From positions 1-8,474 of the forward strand of contig DATJHM010000243.1 of assembly GCA_035493895.1 (NCBI GenBank): a stretch of 8,474 nt of DNA, given 5' to 3'. Within the stretch, counting starts at the first letter, position 1. Each line of letters starts with the position of its first letter. The DNA is from DATJHM01 sp035493895 (GTDB lineage: Bacteria > Chloroflexota > Ktedonobacteria > Ktedonobacterales > Ktedonobacteraceae). Below the pieces are notes generated by a model. It did no database searches, had not been told where the DNA came from, and worked only from the letters and a program-made list of their open reading frames with translations. Position numbers and translations under genes: made by a program. Below are positions 1 through 6,352 of the stretch, piece after piece.

Positions 1-2590
1 TCTGTGCGCCAACAGACTCGATGACCAGTTTGCCATCCTTCACGTTAACCTCGACAGTATCGCCATCGTGAATGGAGCCGTTGAGAATGCCGAGGGCGAT
101 ACGGTTCTCGATCTCGCGCTGAATGACGCGTTTGAGGGGGCGCGCACCGAATTGCGGATCGTAGCCCATCTCGGCCAGCACGTCTTGCGCCTCTTCTGAG
201 ACTTGCAGCGTGATGTGACGCTCGGCCAGACGCGGGCGCAAACGGTTGATCTGAATGCCCACGATATGCTTCATCTGCTCACGCGTGATTTGATGGAAGA
301 CGATGATCTCGTCGATACGGTTGATAAACTCGGGACGGAGACCCTCTTCCTGCAAACGCTGGCGTATCAGACGCTGAACCTGATCTTCATCCATGCGATC
401 AAACTCGTGCAACCACTGCTTCCCGACATTGCTGGTCATAATAATGACGGTGTTTTTGAAATCGACCGTGCGCCCCTGACCGTCCGTCAGGCGGCCATCA
501 TCGAGCACTTGCAGCAGGACGTTGAAGATCTCCGGGGCCGCTTTCTCGATTTCATCGAAGAGCACGACGCTATAGGGACGGCGACGGACCGCCTCCGTCA
601 ACTGGCCCCCCTCTTCGTAGCCGACATAGCCGGGAGGCGCACCGATCAGACGTGAGACAGAATGCTTCTCCATGTACTCGGACATGTCTATACGAATAAG
701 AGCATGTTCATCGTCAAAGAGAAAATCGGCGAGTGCTCGTGCCAGCTCGGTTTTGCCAACGCCGGTTGGACCCAGGAAGAGGAAGCTTGCCAATGGGCGA
801 TTCGGGTCCTGCAAGCCTGCTCGCGCACGACGGACGGCGTTGGAGACTGCTTGCAGCGCCAGATCCTGTCCCACCACGCGCTCACGCAGACGATCCTCCA
901 TATGGACCAGCTTCTGAATTTCGGCCTCCATGAGCTTCGAGATCGGGATGTGCGTCCAGCGGGAGACGATTTCGGCAATATCTTCGGCATCGACCTCTTC
1001 TTTGAGCAGGCGCGTCCCCTGGATATTGCCAAGCTTCGCCTCCATCTCGCGCACTTGCTGCTCCAATCTGGGAATCGTACCATGACGCAGTTCGGCGGCC
1101 CGGCCAAAATCGTAGTCGCGTTCGGCTTTTTCCAGCTCAACCTGGGCCTGCTCCAGCTCTTTTTTCAGTTTGCGGACAGTCTCAACGGGCTCGCGTTCAC
1201 GCTCAAGCGCCAGTTTCATCGCATTCAATTGCTCCTGAAGATTGGCAATCTCCTGTTCGACTTTGTGCCGTCGTTCCTGGCTGGCAGGATCGGTCTCCTT
1301 CTTGAGCGCCTCCAGCTCGATCTGCAACTGGCGGATGCGACGATCCAGCGCGTCAATCTCGGTTGGCGTACTATCCAGTTCCACGCGCAGACGGCTGGCC
1401 GCCTCGTCCACAAGATCGATGGCCTTATCCGGCAGGAAACGATCGGTGATGTAACGATCGGAGAGAACGGCTGCCGCCACCAGCGCACCATCCGTAATAC
1501 GCACGCCATGATGGACCTCGTAGCGCTGCTTGAGACCACGCAAAATGCTGATGGTATCCTCGACGGAAGGCTGATCGACGAGAATGGGCTGGAAGCGGCG
1601 CTCCAGAGCGGCATCCTTCTCAATATACTTGCGATACTCGCTCAACGTCGTGGCACCGATACAATGTAATTCGCCACGCGCGAGCATGGGCTTCAGCATG
1701 TTGGAGGCATCCATTGCGCCTTCGGCTGCGCCCGCACCGACGAGGGTATGCAGTTCGTCGATAAAGAGGATGATATTGCCTTCCGAACTGGTCACCTCTT
1801 TCAGGACCGCTTTGAGGCGTTCCTCGAATTCGCCGCGATACTTTGCGCCCGCAACCAGAGCACTCAGGTCCAGCACAATGACCTGTTTGCCCTCCAGCGT
1901 TTTCGGCACATCGCCGCGTACGATACGCTGGGCCAGGCCCTCGACAATCGCGGTCTTGCCGACACCCGGTTCGCCAATCAGAACGGGATTATTCTTGGTG
2001 CGACGGCTCAAGACCTGGATCACGCGGCGAATCTCCTCATCGCGCCCAATGACCGGATCGAGCTTGCCCTGTGCAGCGAGCGCTGTGAGGTTGCGGCCAT
2101 ATTTTTCGAGGGCCTGATATTTGCCTTCGGGATTCGCATCTGTCACGCGCTGTGCACCGCGAATGGAGGTGAGGGCCTGCAAGACATTTTCGTGCGAGAG
2201 CCCGGCGGCCTGCAATGCGCGCGGTACTGCGCCATCGCGGATCGTGAACATCGCGAGCAACAGATGCTCGACGCTCAGATATTCATCGTGGAAGGTGCCC
2301 ATTTCGCGCCAGGCCTCTTCCAGCAACTTACGCAGGCGAGACGAAATACCGGGCTCACTCCCGCCATAGGCCTGTGGCATGCGTTCGATCGAGTCATTGA
2401 TGACACGCTGTGCGGCGGCGAGATCGCCTCCCACGCTGGCGATAACCTGCTGTACTACGCCGCCGTCTTGAGCGAGTAGAGCTGCAAGGAGGTGCTCCAC
2501 TTCGACCTGACTATTATTGTGCTGCCGAGCGATCTGGGCGGCTTCGCTGATCGCTTCACGTGCCTTCTCGGTAAAGTGCTCAACGTTCAT
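1..2590 (-). CDS. clpB: ATP-dependent chaperone ClpB (protein disaggregase), 3' end cut by the window edge
   Basis: Hexameric AAA+ unfoldase of the Hsp100 class that, with DnaK/DnaJ/GrpE, pulls proteins out of aggregates in the cytoplasm. The frame is open for 863 codons from the ATG at 2590 to the left edge, so only the extreme C-terminus is missing (E. coli ClpB has 857 residues). Visible in order: Clp N-domain (about 1-145, starting MNVEHFTEKAREAI); first ATPase with Walker A GEPGVGKT at 206-213, pore-loop Tyr251 in KYRGEF, Walker B with D278-E279, and arginine pair R331-R332; coiled-coil M domain around 410-530; second ATPase with Walker A GPTGVGKT at 607-614, pore loop GYVGYEEGG from 654, and Walker B D679-E680. 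Residue numbers match E. coli ClpB exactly in the first ATPase and differ by two in the second. All motifs lie in one frame, so there is no frameshift. The M domain separates it from ClpA and ClpC. No CIRCE element was seen upstream. Confidence 0.98.
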   Translation of the reverse strand, partial: MNVEHFTEKAREAISEAAQIARQHNNSQVEVEHLLAALLAQDGGVVQQVIASVGGDLAAAQRVINDSIERMPQAYGGSEPGISSRLRKLLEEAWREMGTFHDEYLSVEHLLLAMFTIRDGAVPRALQAAGLSHENVLQALTSIRGAQRVTDANPEGKYQALEKYGRNLTALAAQGKLDPVIGRDEEIRRVIQVLSRRTKNNPVLIGEPGVGKTAIVEGLAQRIVRGDVPKTLEGKQVIVLDLSALVAGAKYRGEFEERLKAVLKEVTSSEGNIILFIDELHTLVGAGAAEGAMDASNMLKPMLARGELHCIGATTLSEYRKYIEKDAALERRFQPILVDQPSVEDTISILRGLKQRYEVHHGVRITDGALVAAAVLSDRYITDRFLPDKAIDLVDEAASRLRVELDSTPTEIDALDRRIRQLQIELEALKKETDPASQERRHKVEQEIANLQEQLNAMKLALEREREPVETVRKLKKELEQAQVELEKAERDYDFGRAAELRHGTIPRLEQQVREMEAKLGNIQGTRLLKEEVDAEDIAEIVSRWTHIPISKLMEAEIQKLVHMEDRLRERVVGQDLALQAVSNAVRRARAGLQDPNRPLASFLFLGPTGVGKTELARALADFLFDDEHALIRIDMSEYMEKHSVSRLIGAPPGYVGYEEGGQLTEAVRRRPYSVVLFDEIEKAAPEIFNVLLQVLDDGRLTDGQGRTVDFKNTVIIMTSNVGKQWLHEFDRMDEDQVQRLIRQRLQEEGLRPEFINRIDEIIVFHQITREQMKHIVGIQINRLRPRLAERHITLQVSEEAQDVLAEMGYDPQFGARPLKRVIQREIENRIALGILNGSIHDGDTVEVNVKDGKLVIESVGAQ

Positions 2591-2597
2591 GAATTTG

Positions 2598-2640
2598 CTC
2601 CCTTTATATAAAGGATAACCTTGTACCCAAAACTGCACAA
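2598..2640 (-). promoter_or_regulatory. clpB ribosome binding site and weak candidate promoter
   Basis: On the minus strand AAAGGGAG (2598-2605) lies 7 nt before the clpB ATG and supports that start. Upstream, TTGTGC (2635-2640) and TATCCT (2612-2617) are 17 nt apart and could be a sigma-70-type promoter. The matches to consensus are only 3/6 and 4/6, and the leader would be very short. The ribosome site is convincing; the promoter is a guess. Confidence 0.4.
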
Positions 2641-2837
2641 CATCTCAGAATAACTGTCAGACGCTGGAACAGGTAAAAACGGGGAGAGTCGCGCGGATTA
2701 TGATTGGGTAAGGGAAATTTTGTAGTAGGGGTAGAGGGTGGGGCATTTGTGAGTATCTGGTGAATATGAGGTATATTTTTGTGTGGGGGTGAGATGGGTG
2801 GTGGAGTTCGTGATACGTTTTTAGGGGTGAGATGGCC

Positions 2838-2877
2838 GGTGGGGGACGTGGATTGGCATGAAGCGCAATCCCTACCT
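2838..2877 (+). repeat. Dispersed G-rich repeat, copy 1
   Basis: About 40 nt beginning GGTGGGGGACGTGGATTGGC and ending ATCCCTACCT. The 19-nt block at 2841-2859 recurs exactly at 6193-6211. The downstream half (GCATGAAGCGCAATCCCTACCT, in two parts) recurs with one change at 6232-6253 and in inverse orientation at 7669-7690. It lies in non-coding DNA and has no transposase nearby. Confidence 0.8.
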
Positions 2878-2944
2878 CAGTGTTTTTTCTAACGGAATCG
2901 GTGCCGGGCGCATCTGAAGAGCGAGGGAAATCGAGCGAGTTCCC

Positions 2945-2973
2945 GGACGCCATTCCGTGCCTCCATGGCGTCC
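2945..2973. repeat. Inverted repeat (9-bp stem) just downstream of the MoaD-like gene
   Basis: GGACGCCAT (2945-2953) and ATGGCGTCC (2965-2973) pair perfectly around an 11-nt loop. It lies 10 nt past the stop codon of the leftward MoaD-like gene, so the transcript would fold here. No T-run follows on the minus strand, so it is not a standard intrinsic terminator. It may protect the 3' end or be part of a repeat element. Confidence 0.5.
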
Positions 2974-2982
2974 CTACGTGTT

Positions 2983-3285
2983 TTATTGCAAAATGCTCTT
3001 TCCGCCGCCTACGGGGGTGAGGAAGGTGAGGATATCGTTTGGGTGCAAGGAGGAGGTAAGCGTGAGGTCGGGGTCGGGGCGCTGGTTGTTGAGGAGGATG
3101 CGGAGGATTTTCTGGAGGTCGCCGGATTCGTTGAGGAGATAGGGACGGATACGGGGGTGGGCGGCGATAAGCGTGTCTATGACCCGGGCCAGGGTGATGG
3201 ATGGCGTGTCGAATGCAAGATCGATATCTGCTTGTCCGGCAACGACGCGCATCGGACCGTAGAGCTTGATGTGAATCTGCATCAT
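2983..3285 (-). CDS. MoaD/ThiS-like beta-grasp (ubiquitin-fold) sulfur-carrier protein
   Basis: Predicted 100-residue cytoplasmic protein. Family members carry sulfur as a C-terminal thiocarboxylate for molybdopterin, thiamine or other sulfur-transfer pathways. The start IHIKLYGPMRVVAG (from residue 4) is the typical first beta-strand, with a VIDTLIAAHPRIRPYLL helix at about 35-51 and PNDILTFLTPVGGG at 82-95 matching the 'D.v.ilPPvaGG' tail. The ATG at 3285 was chosen because GGAAGGAG lies 8 nt upstream; an upstream in-frame ATG at 3321 falls inside a palindrome and has no such site. Unusually, five residues (KSILQ) follow the glycines, whereas MoaD and ThiS normally end exactly at Gly-Gly. 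It follows the amidase gene on the same strand after a 65-nt gap. No MoaE, MoeB or tungsten/molybdenum enzyme is in view, so its specific pathway is open. Confidence 0.8.
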   Translation of the reverse strand: MMQIHIKLYGPMRVVAGQADIDLAFDTPSITLARVIDTLIAAHPRIRPYLLNESGDLQKILRILLNNQRPDPDLTLTSSLHPNDILTFLTPVGGGKSILQ

Positions 3286-3293
3286 CCACTTTT

Positions 3294-3301
3294 CTCCTTC
3301 C
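3294..3301 (-). promoter_or_regulatory. Ribosome binding site that fixes the MoaD-like start
   Basis: GGAAGGAG on the minus strand, 8 nt before the ATG at 3285 and 11 nt before the next in-frame ATG at 3282. The first of the two adjacent ATGs is therefore preferred. Confidence 0.75.
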
Positions 3302-3329
3302 CACCACCTGTGGTAGTGCACAGGTGGTG
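3302..3329. repeat. Perfect 11-bp inverted repeat between the amidase and MoaD-like genes
   Basis: CACCACCTGTG (3302-3312) and CACAGGTGGTG (3319-3329) pair perfectly around a 6-nt loop. It sits 21 nt past the amidase stop and directly abuts the ribosome binding site of the MoaD-like gene. It could be an operator, a processing or stability hairpin, or a translation-control stem. There is no T-run on the minus strand after it, so simple termination is unlikely. Confidence 0.7.
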
Positions 3330-3350
3330 AGATTGTTTCAATACTTACGC

Positions 3351-4664
3351 TTAGAGGCCGTATTGCTGACGGACATAGCTTCCCAGGCCGATCTGATCCA
3401 GACGATCGAGGGGTGCGAGCATGGTGAGCTGGATGACGCCGGGCAAGCGACCGATCTCGACACCACCTGTGATGGTACAGCGGTTGCGAACCTCCGGCTG
3501 GCTCATCTGGAGCACGGTGGCGGCACGCTCGATGGCGTTATCAGTCGCTTCGTTGAGCGTGGGGCCGGTGCCGATGAATTGAAGCGGGCCGACGTTGCGC
3601 TCCAGGGTGAGATTGTAGCGCTGCGCCAGACGCTCGCCAGCAGCCAGTTCTTCGCTGGTATAAGGTCGTGCGATAAAGGGCAGATCTTCTGCGGCAGGCA
3701 GGAGAATAGGACCGTCGAGATTGAGGTTCTTGATGACGTTGACGCGGACGCTCGCTTCGGCAGTGATATCGGTGGTGTGTAGTCCCAGTTCGCCGTCACC
3801 CTGGTTGGCGTGGCAATCGCCGATGTAGACGCCGCCTCCGTCGATTTTTACGGGGCAGATGAGCACGGCACCGGGACGTACCTCGTTTGTGTCCAGATGG
3901 CCGTCAGTCTTTACGCGATTGAGCTCCTCCTGGGTCATGCCGTACATGTGGCGCGCACCCACGAGGAAATGGCCGAAGTCGCCTGCGTTGTGCGAGTCGG
4001 GGAGATCGACGCTGGGAGTGGTCCCGATATTGCCAATAAATGGGCGCAGGCGGGCAAGCGTGCCAGCGATTGTATGCGGTTCAAAGAGCAGGACAGGATG
4101 CTGGCGTGCGTTTTTCGGTAGCGCGGCAAACTCACGCGCACGAAGAGCGAAATCGTGAGCAGTCGTCTCGTTCACAGTCAGACCGACCGCATCATCATGA
4201 TCAAAGACGATCGTATATCCTTCCTGAAATACAAAGGTGCTGGCAGAAGCGCCACAACTGGCACAGCGAATGCTCTCGGAACCCGTACCCTCGACGCGGC
4301 TCTTCGTCCAGGGCGTACCGCAGGAGGGGCACTTTTTATCGACAAAAGGATCGTCTCCATAGGCGTTCTCCCGGGCGATCATCGTGCCGGAGGACGTGGC
4401 GAGGGAGAGGACGCGCATCGATTCGATCGTTATTGCCAGCGCATCGCCGACCGTTGCACCATCCACAGCAACCGGGCGGGTTACTTCGTGGCCGCCGTGA
4501 AATTCCGGCGTGATCATAGGACCCCAGCAACCGGGTGGAACAACGCAACGGATACGCCCGCCATCTTTGATCGTTGCCGCAAAACCGAGACCAGGGCCAA
4601 TGAGGCCACTGGTATATTCATCGACAAACACCTCATCCTTAATTTCTCTGTCAGCGGTCTGCAT
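3351..4664 (-). CDS. Acetamidase/formamidase family amidohydrolase
   Basis: Predicted 437-residue cytoplasmic enzyme of the FmdA/AmdA family, which hydrolyses short amides such as formamide or acetamide to ammonia and the acid. Family features: an N-terminal segment with the GPMITPEFHGGHEV block (about 49-62), FGHFLVGARHMYGM (about 230-243), and the hallmark GDCHANQGDGE (282-292). Two CxxC pairs (Cys112/115 and Cys134/137) look like a zinc-ribbon insertion. I chose the ATG at 4664 because AAAGGAG lies 8 nt upstream; a TTG at 4691 would add nine residues but puts that ribosome site inside the gene. It is the first gene of a leftward pair with the MoaD-like protein and is divergent from the oxidoreductase gene. 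The exact amide substrate cannot be read from the sequence. Confidence 0.9.
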   Translation of the reverse strand: MQTADREIKDEVFVDEYTSGLIGPGLGFAATIKDGGRIRCVVPPGCWGPMITPEFHGGHEVTRPVAVDGATVGDALAITIESMRVLSLATSSGTMIARENAYGDDPFVDKKCPSCGTPWTKSRVEGTGSESIRCASCGASASTFVFQEGYTIVFDHDDAVGLTVNETTAHDFALRAREFAALPKNARQHPVLLFEPHTIAGTLARLRPFIGNIGTTPSVDLPDSHNAGDFGHFLVGARHMYGMTQEELNRVKTDGHLDTNEVRPGAVLICPVKIDGGGVYIGDCHANQGDGELGLHTTDITAEASVRVNVIKNLNLDGPILLPAAEDLPFIARPYTSEELAAGERLAQRYNLTLERNVGPLQFIGTGPTLNEATDNAIERAATVLQMSQPEVRNRCTITGGVEIGRLPGVIQLTMLAPLDRLDQIGLGSYVRQQYGL

Positions 4665-4672
4665 AGTGCTAT

Positions 4673-4679
4673 CTCCTTT
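4673..4679 (-). promoter_or_regulatory. Ribosome binding site that fixes the amidase start
   Basis: AAAGGAG on the minus strand, 8 nt before the ATG at 4664. It argues against the upstream TTG at 4691, which has no comparable site. Confidence 0.75.
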
Positions 4680-4734
4680 CATGCCTGGCAAGCAAGCTCG
4701 TCAATACAATAGATAACAGTTTGAGAGAAGGGAA

Positions 4735-4785
4735 TGGTGCCCGGAAGCACCAGCACCTTGCTCAAGCAGGAGCAGATGAATACAT
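4735..4785 (-). promoter_or_regulatory. Amidase leader: possible 7-codon upstream ORF and small hairpin
   Basis: In the long leader of the amidase transcript, an ATG at 4785 opens a reading frame MYSSAPA ending in TGA (4762-4764). It has a weak GAGG 5 nt upstream. About 10 nt later TGGTGC (4747-4752 on the minus strand) pairs with GCACCA (4735-4740) around a 6-nt loop. The arrangement could be a translated leader or chance. No known riboswitch class was recognised. Confidence 0.25.
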
Positions 4786-4852
4786 CGCGTCCTCAAAGAT
4801 GCCCTTTGGATAAGTGATCAAGAGAGCGGATTACTAACGCCACCTTCCCCTT

Positions 4853-4881
4853 ACTATATCCCAAGTTTTCCCTTACATCAA
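4853..4881 (-). promoter_or_regulatory. Candidate sigma-70-type promoter for the amidase/MoaD-like pair
   Basis: On the minus strand TTGATG (4876-4881), 17-nt spacer, TATAGT (4853-4858). Matches to consensus are 4/6 and 5/6 with ideal spacing. Transcription would start near 4846, giving a leader of about 180 nt before the amidase ATG. No competing signal closer to the gene looks better. Confidence 0.5.
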
Positions 4882-4925
4882 AGTATATCAACATGATTTT
4901 TCGCTGTGCAGGATACACCGGCCGG

Positions 4926-4955
4926 TTGACAGTGTTGCTCATTCTGTTCTATCAT
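4926..4955 (+). promoter_or_regulatory. Candidate sigma-70-type promoter for the Gfo/Idh/MocA-type gene
   Basis: Perfect -35 box TTGACA (4926-4931), 18-nt spacer, TATCAT (4950-4955) differing from consensus at one base. Transcription would start near 4962, giving an 85-nt leader before the ATG at 5047. It is divergent from the amidase promoter, with about 70 nt between the two -10 boxes' outer sides, so one regulator could act on both. Confidence 0.65.
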
Positions 4956-5000
4956 TATTATCAGCAAGTAACCGTTTTTTCTGATTTTCCCCGCACTCAC

Positions 5001-5025
5001 AGCCTGAAGACAAGGACGTCAGGCT
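5001..5025 (+). promoter_or_regulatory. Leader hairpin upstream of the Gfo/Idh/MocA-type gene
   Basis: AGCCTGA (5001-5007) pairs with TCAGGCT (5019-5025) around an 11-nt loop, inside the predicted leader. The likely ribosome site AAAGG (5036-5040, 6 nt before the ATG) follows 10 nt later, so the stem could influence translation. The stem is short and its role is unproven. Confidence 0.35.
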
Positions 5026-5046
5026 TGAAAGGATTAAAGGTAATCA

Positions 5047-6129
5047 ATGAGTCCAATTCGCTTCGATATTATCGGAGGTGGTTTTCGCATCCGGGCCTTT
5101 TTACGCATTGCACACCTCATGCCAGATCGTTTTCAAGTGGGAGGGGTGCTCGTACGCGATGAAGCCAAAGGGCGAGCGATTGAAGAGGAATGGCACGTCA
5201 AAACGTACCGGACGCTTGAAGAACTGTTATCCGCATCCGAGAGAGATTTTATCCTCCTCTCCCTTCCCAGATCCGTCAACACAGAGTACATCCAACACCT
5301 GACGGAGCGGGGCATTCCCGCCTTGGTGGAAACGCCGCCCACGCAAAATCTGGAGACGCTCATCGAACTCTATGATTACGTGAAAAAGAAGCAGGCAAAA
5401 ATCCAGATTGCCGAACAGTATCACTTTCATCCCCTGAATGCTGCGCGCCTCGCCCTGACGCGTTCGGGCAAGCTCGGCACGATATCGCAGGCTCAGGTTT
5501 CTGTCGGGCACGAGTATCATGGCATAAATCTCCTGCGCAAGTTGCTCGGGATTCAATTCGAAAATGCAAAGATCGTCGCACACGAATTTATTTCACCGCT
5601 TACCGCCGGGCCCACGCGTGCAGGGCTGCCTACTGAGGATGTAAAACTTCCCTCAAGGCAGGTTCTTGCATTTCTAGACTTTGGTGATAAACTGGGAGTC
5701 TATGATTTTTGTTATGATCAATATCGTTCCTGGATTCGCTCATCACGCGTGCTCGTACGCGGCGATCGAGGAGAAATTAATAACACCCAGGTACGCTATC
5801 TCGAAGATATTCTTACGCTTATCCAGTACGATCTGGAGCGAAAAGATTCCAATAAAATTGGCAATTTAGAAGGATTTTTCCATCGTGGCTATATGGCCGG
5901 GGGCGAATGGATCTATCGCAATCCCTTTATTCCCGGACGGTTGAACGACGATGAGATCGCAACCGCAGCCTGCCTGGATGGAATGGCAAAATACGCTGCC
6001 GGTGGTCCAGACTTTTATAGTCTGGAGGATGCAGCTCAGGATCACTACCTCAGTTTAATGATCCAGCAGGCGCTGACAACCCACGAGCCGGTCCAGACCA
6101 GTACACAACCCTGGGCACTGGCAAAGTAG
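5047..6129 (+). CDS. Gfo/Idh/MocA family oxidoreductase with ETP in place of EKP
   Basis: Predicted 360-residue cytoplasmic protein of the NAD(P)-dependent sugar or polyol dehydrogenase-like family. The N-terminal Rossmann fold starts at once (FDIIGGGFRIRAFLRIA, residues 6-22, with the glycine-rich turn at 10-12), and its last strand carries VETPP (94-98), where most members have EKP. The next strand is AEQYHFHPLN (122-131). The C-terminal substrate domain (about 130-350) includes GEWIYRNPF and FYSLEDAAQDHYLSL. The length is normal for the family. The start is supported by AAAGG 6 nt upstream and by the fold beginning immediately. I recall related proteins with ETPP and AEQYH in Paenibacillus-like genomes, annotated only as Gfo/Idh/MocA. 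The substrate is unknown; the downstream tartrate dehydratase gene on the same strand hints at sugar-acid use. Confidence 0.9.
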   Translation: MSPIRFDIIGGGFRIRAFLRIAHLMPDRFQVGGVLVRDEAKGRAIEEEWHVKTYRTLEELLSASERDFILLSLPRSVNTEYIQHLTERGIPALVETPPTQNLETLIELYDYVKKKQAKIQIAEQYHFHPLNAARLALTRSGKLGTISQAQVSVGHEYHGINLLRKLLGIQFENAKIVAHEFISPLTAGPTRAGLPTEDVKLPSRQVLAFLDFGDKLGVYDFCYDQYRSWIRSSRVLVRGDRGEINNTQVRYLEDILTLIQYDLERKDSNKIGNLEGFFHRGYMAGGEWIYRNPFIPGRLNDDEIATAACLDGMAKYAAGGPDFYSLEDAAQDHYLSLMIQQALTTHEPVQTSTQPWALAK

Positions 6130-6190
6130 CACGTGAACCACCATTGATCAATCCCGTTGGATTATCTCTTAGGGGAGAAGCAAGCGGGCC

Positions 6191-6292
6191 GCGGGGGACG
6201 TGGATTGGCATAAACGGGGGGGACGTGGATCAGCATGAAGCGCGATCCCTACCTCTGCGGATGGGCGAGGTGGCCGGGGGGGACGTGAACGG
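6191..6292 (+). repeat. Cluster of three dispersed-repeat fragments between the oxidoreductase and dehydratase genes
   Basis: GGGGGACGTGGAT occurs at 6193-6205 and again at 6218-6230 (25-nt offset), and GGGGGACGTG occurs at 6278-6287. The first unit is cut short after GGCATAAA. The middle unit is complete through ATCCCTACCT and continues into TGCGGATGGGCGAG; its 23-nt block 6247-6269 recurs exactly at 7815-7837. The cluster fills about half of the 223-nt gap before the dehydratase gene. Any promoter for that gene must lie between here and 6340 or further upstream. Confidence 0.8.
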
Positions 6293-6352
6293 AGAGACGA
6301 GCCTTTCCCCTACGCAATGATCCAACACAAACAATATACAGGATAGAGAACT

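Larger units (their letters stand above)
2591..2982. other. Non-coding interval between clpB and the MoaD-like gene
   Basis: These 392 nt hold the clpB leader at the left, a run of G tracts on the plus strand (2706-2743), one copy of the dispersed repeat (2838-2877) and a hairpin (2945-2973). The long minus-strand reading frame crossing it has a low-complexity Pro/His/Arg-rich translation typical of a G-rich strand read backwards, and it overlaps the MoaD-like gene. I see no gene here. Confidence 0.6.

Noticed and set aside
203..2479. Several plus-strand reading frames of 66-335 codons opposite clpB
   Set aside because: They are antisense to a continuous ClpB frame with every motif in place; their translations show no domain and look like a coding strand read backwards.
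2591..2700. CIRCE (HrcA) operator upstream of clpB
   Set aside because: No TTAGCACTC-N9-GAGTGCTAA-like inverted repeat is present in the leader or just upstream.
2945..2973. Intrinsic terminator for the MoaD-like gene
   Set aside because: The stem is good, but no T-rich tract follows on the minus strand, so it is listed only as an inverted repeat.
2657..3307. Minus-strand frame of 216 codons
   Set aside because: It overlaps the MoaD-like gene in another frame, runs through the dispersed repeat and a G-rich tract, and gives a Pro/His/Arg-rich low-complexity product.
2965..3330. Plus-strand frame of 121 codons opposite the MoaD-like gene
   Set aside because: Antisense shadow of the beta-grasp gene, which has a ribosome site and family motifs on the other strand.
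3324..4712. Plus-strand frames of 99-185 codons opposite the amidase
   Set aside because: Antisense to a full-length acetamidase/formamidase with its hallmark motif; no family features of their own.
6191..6292. CRISPR-like array because of the short direct repeats
   Set aside because: Units are of unequal length, repeat spacing is irregular (25 and 60 nt), there are no unique similar-length spacers, and no cas genes are present.
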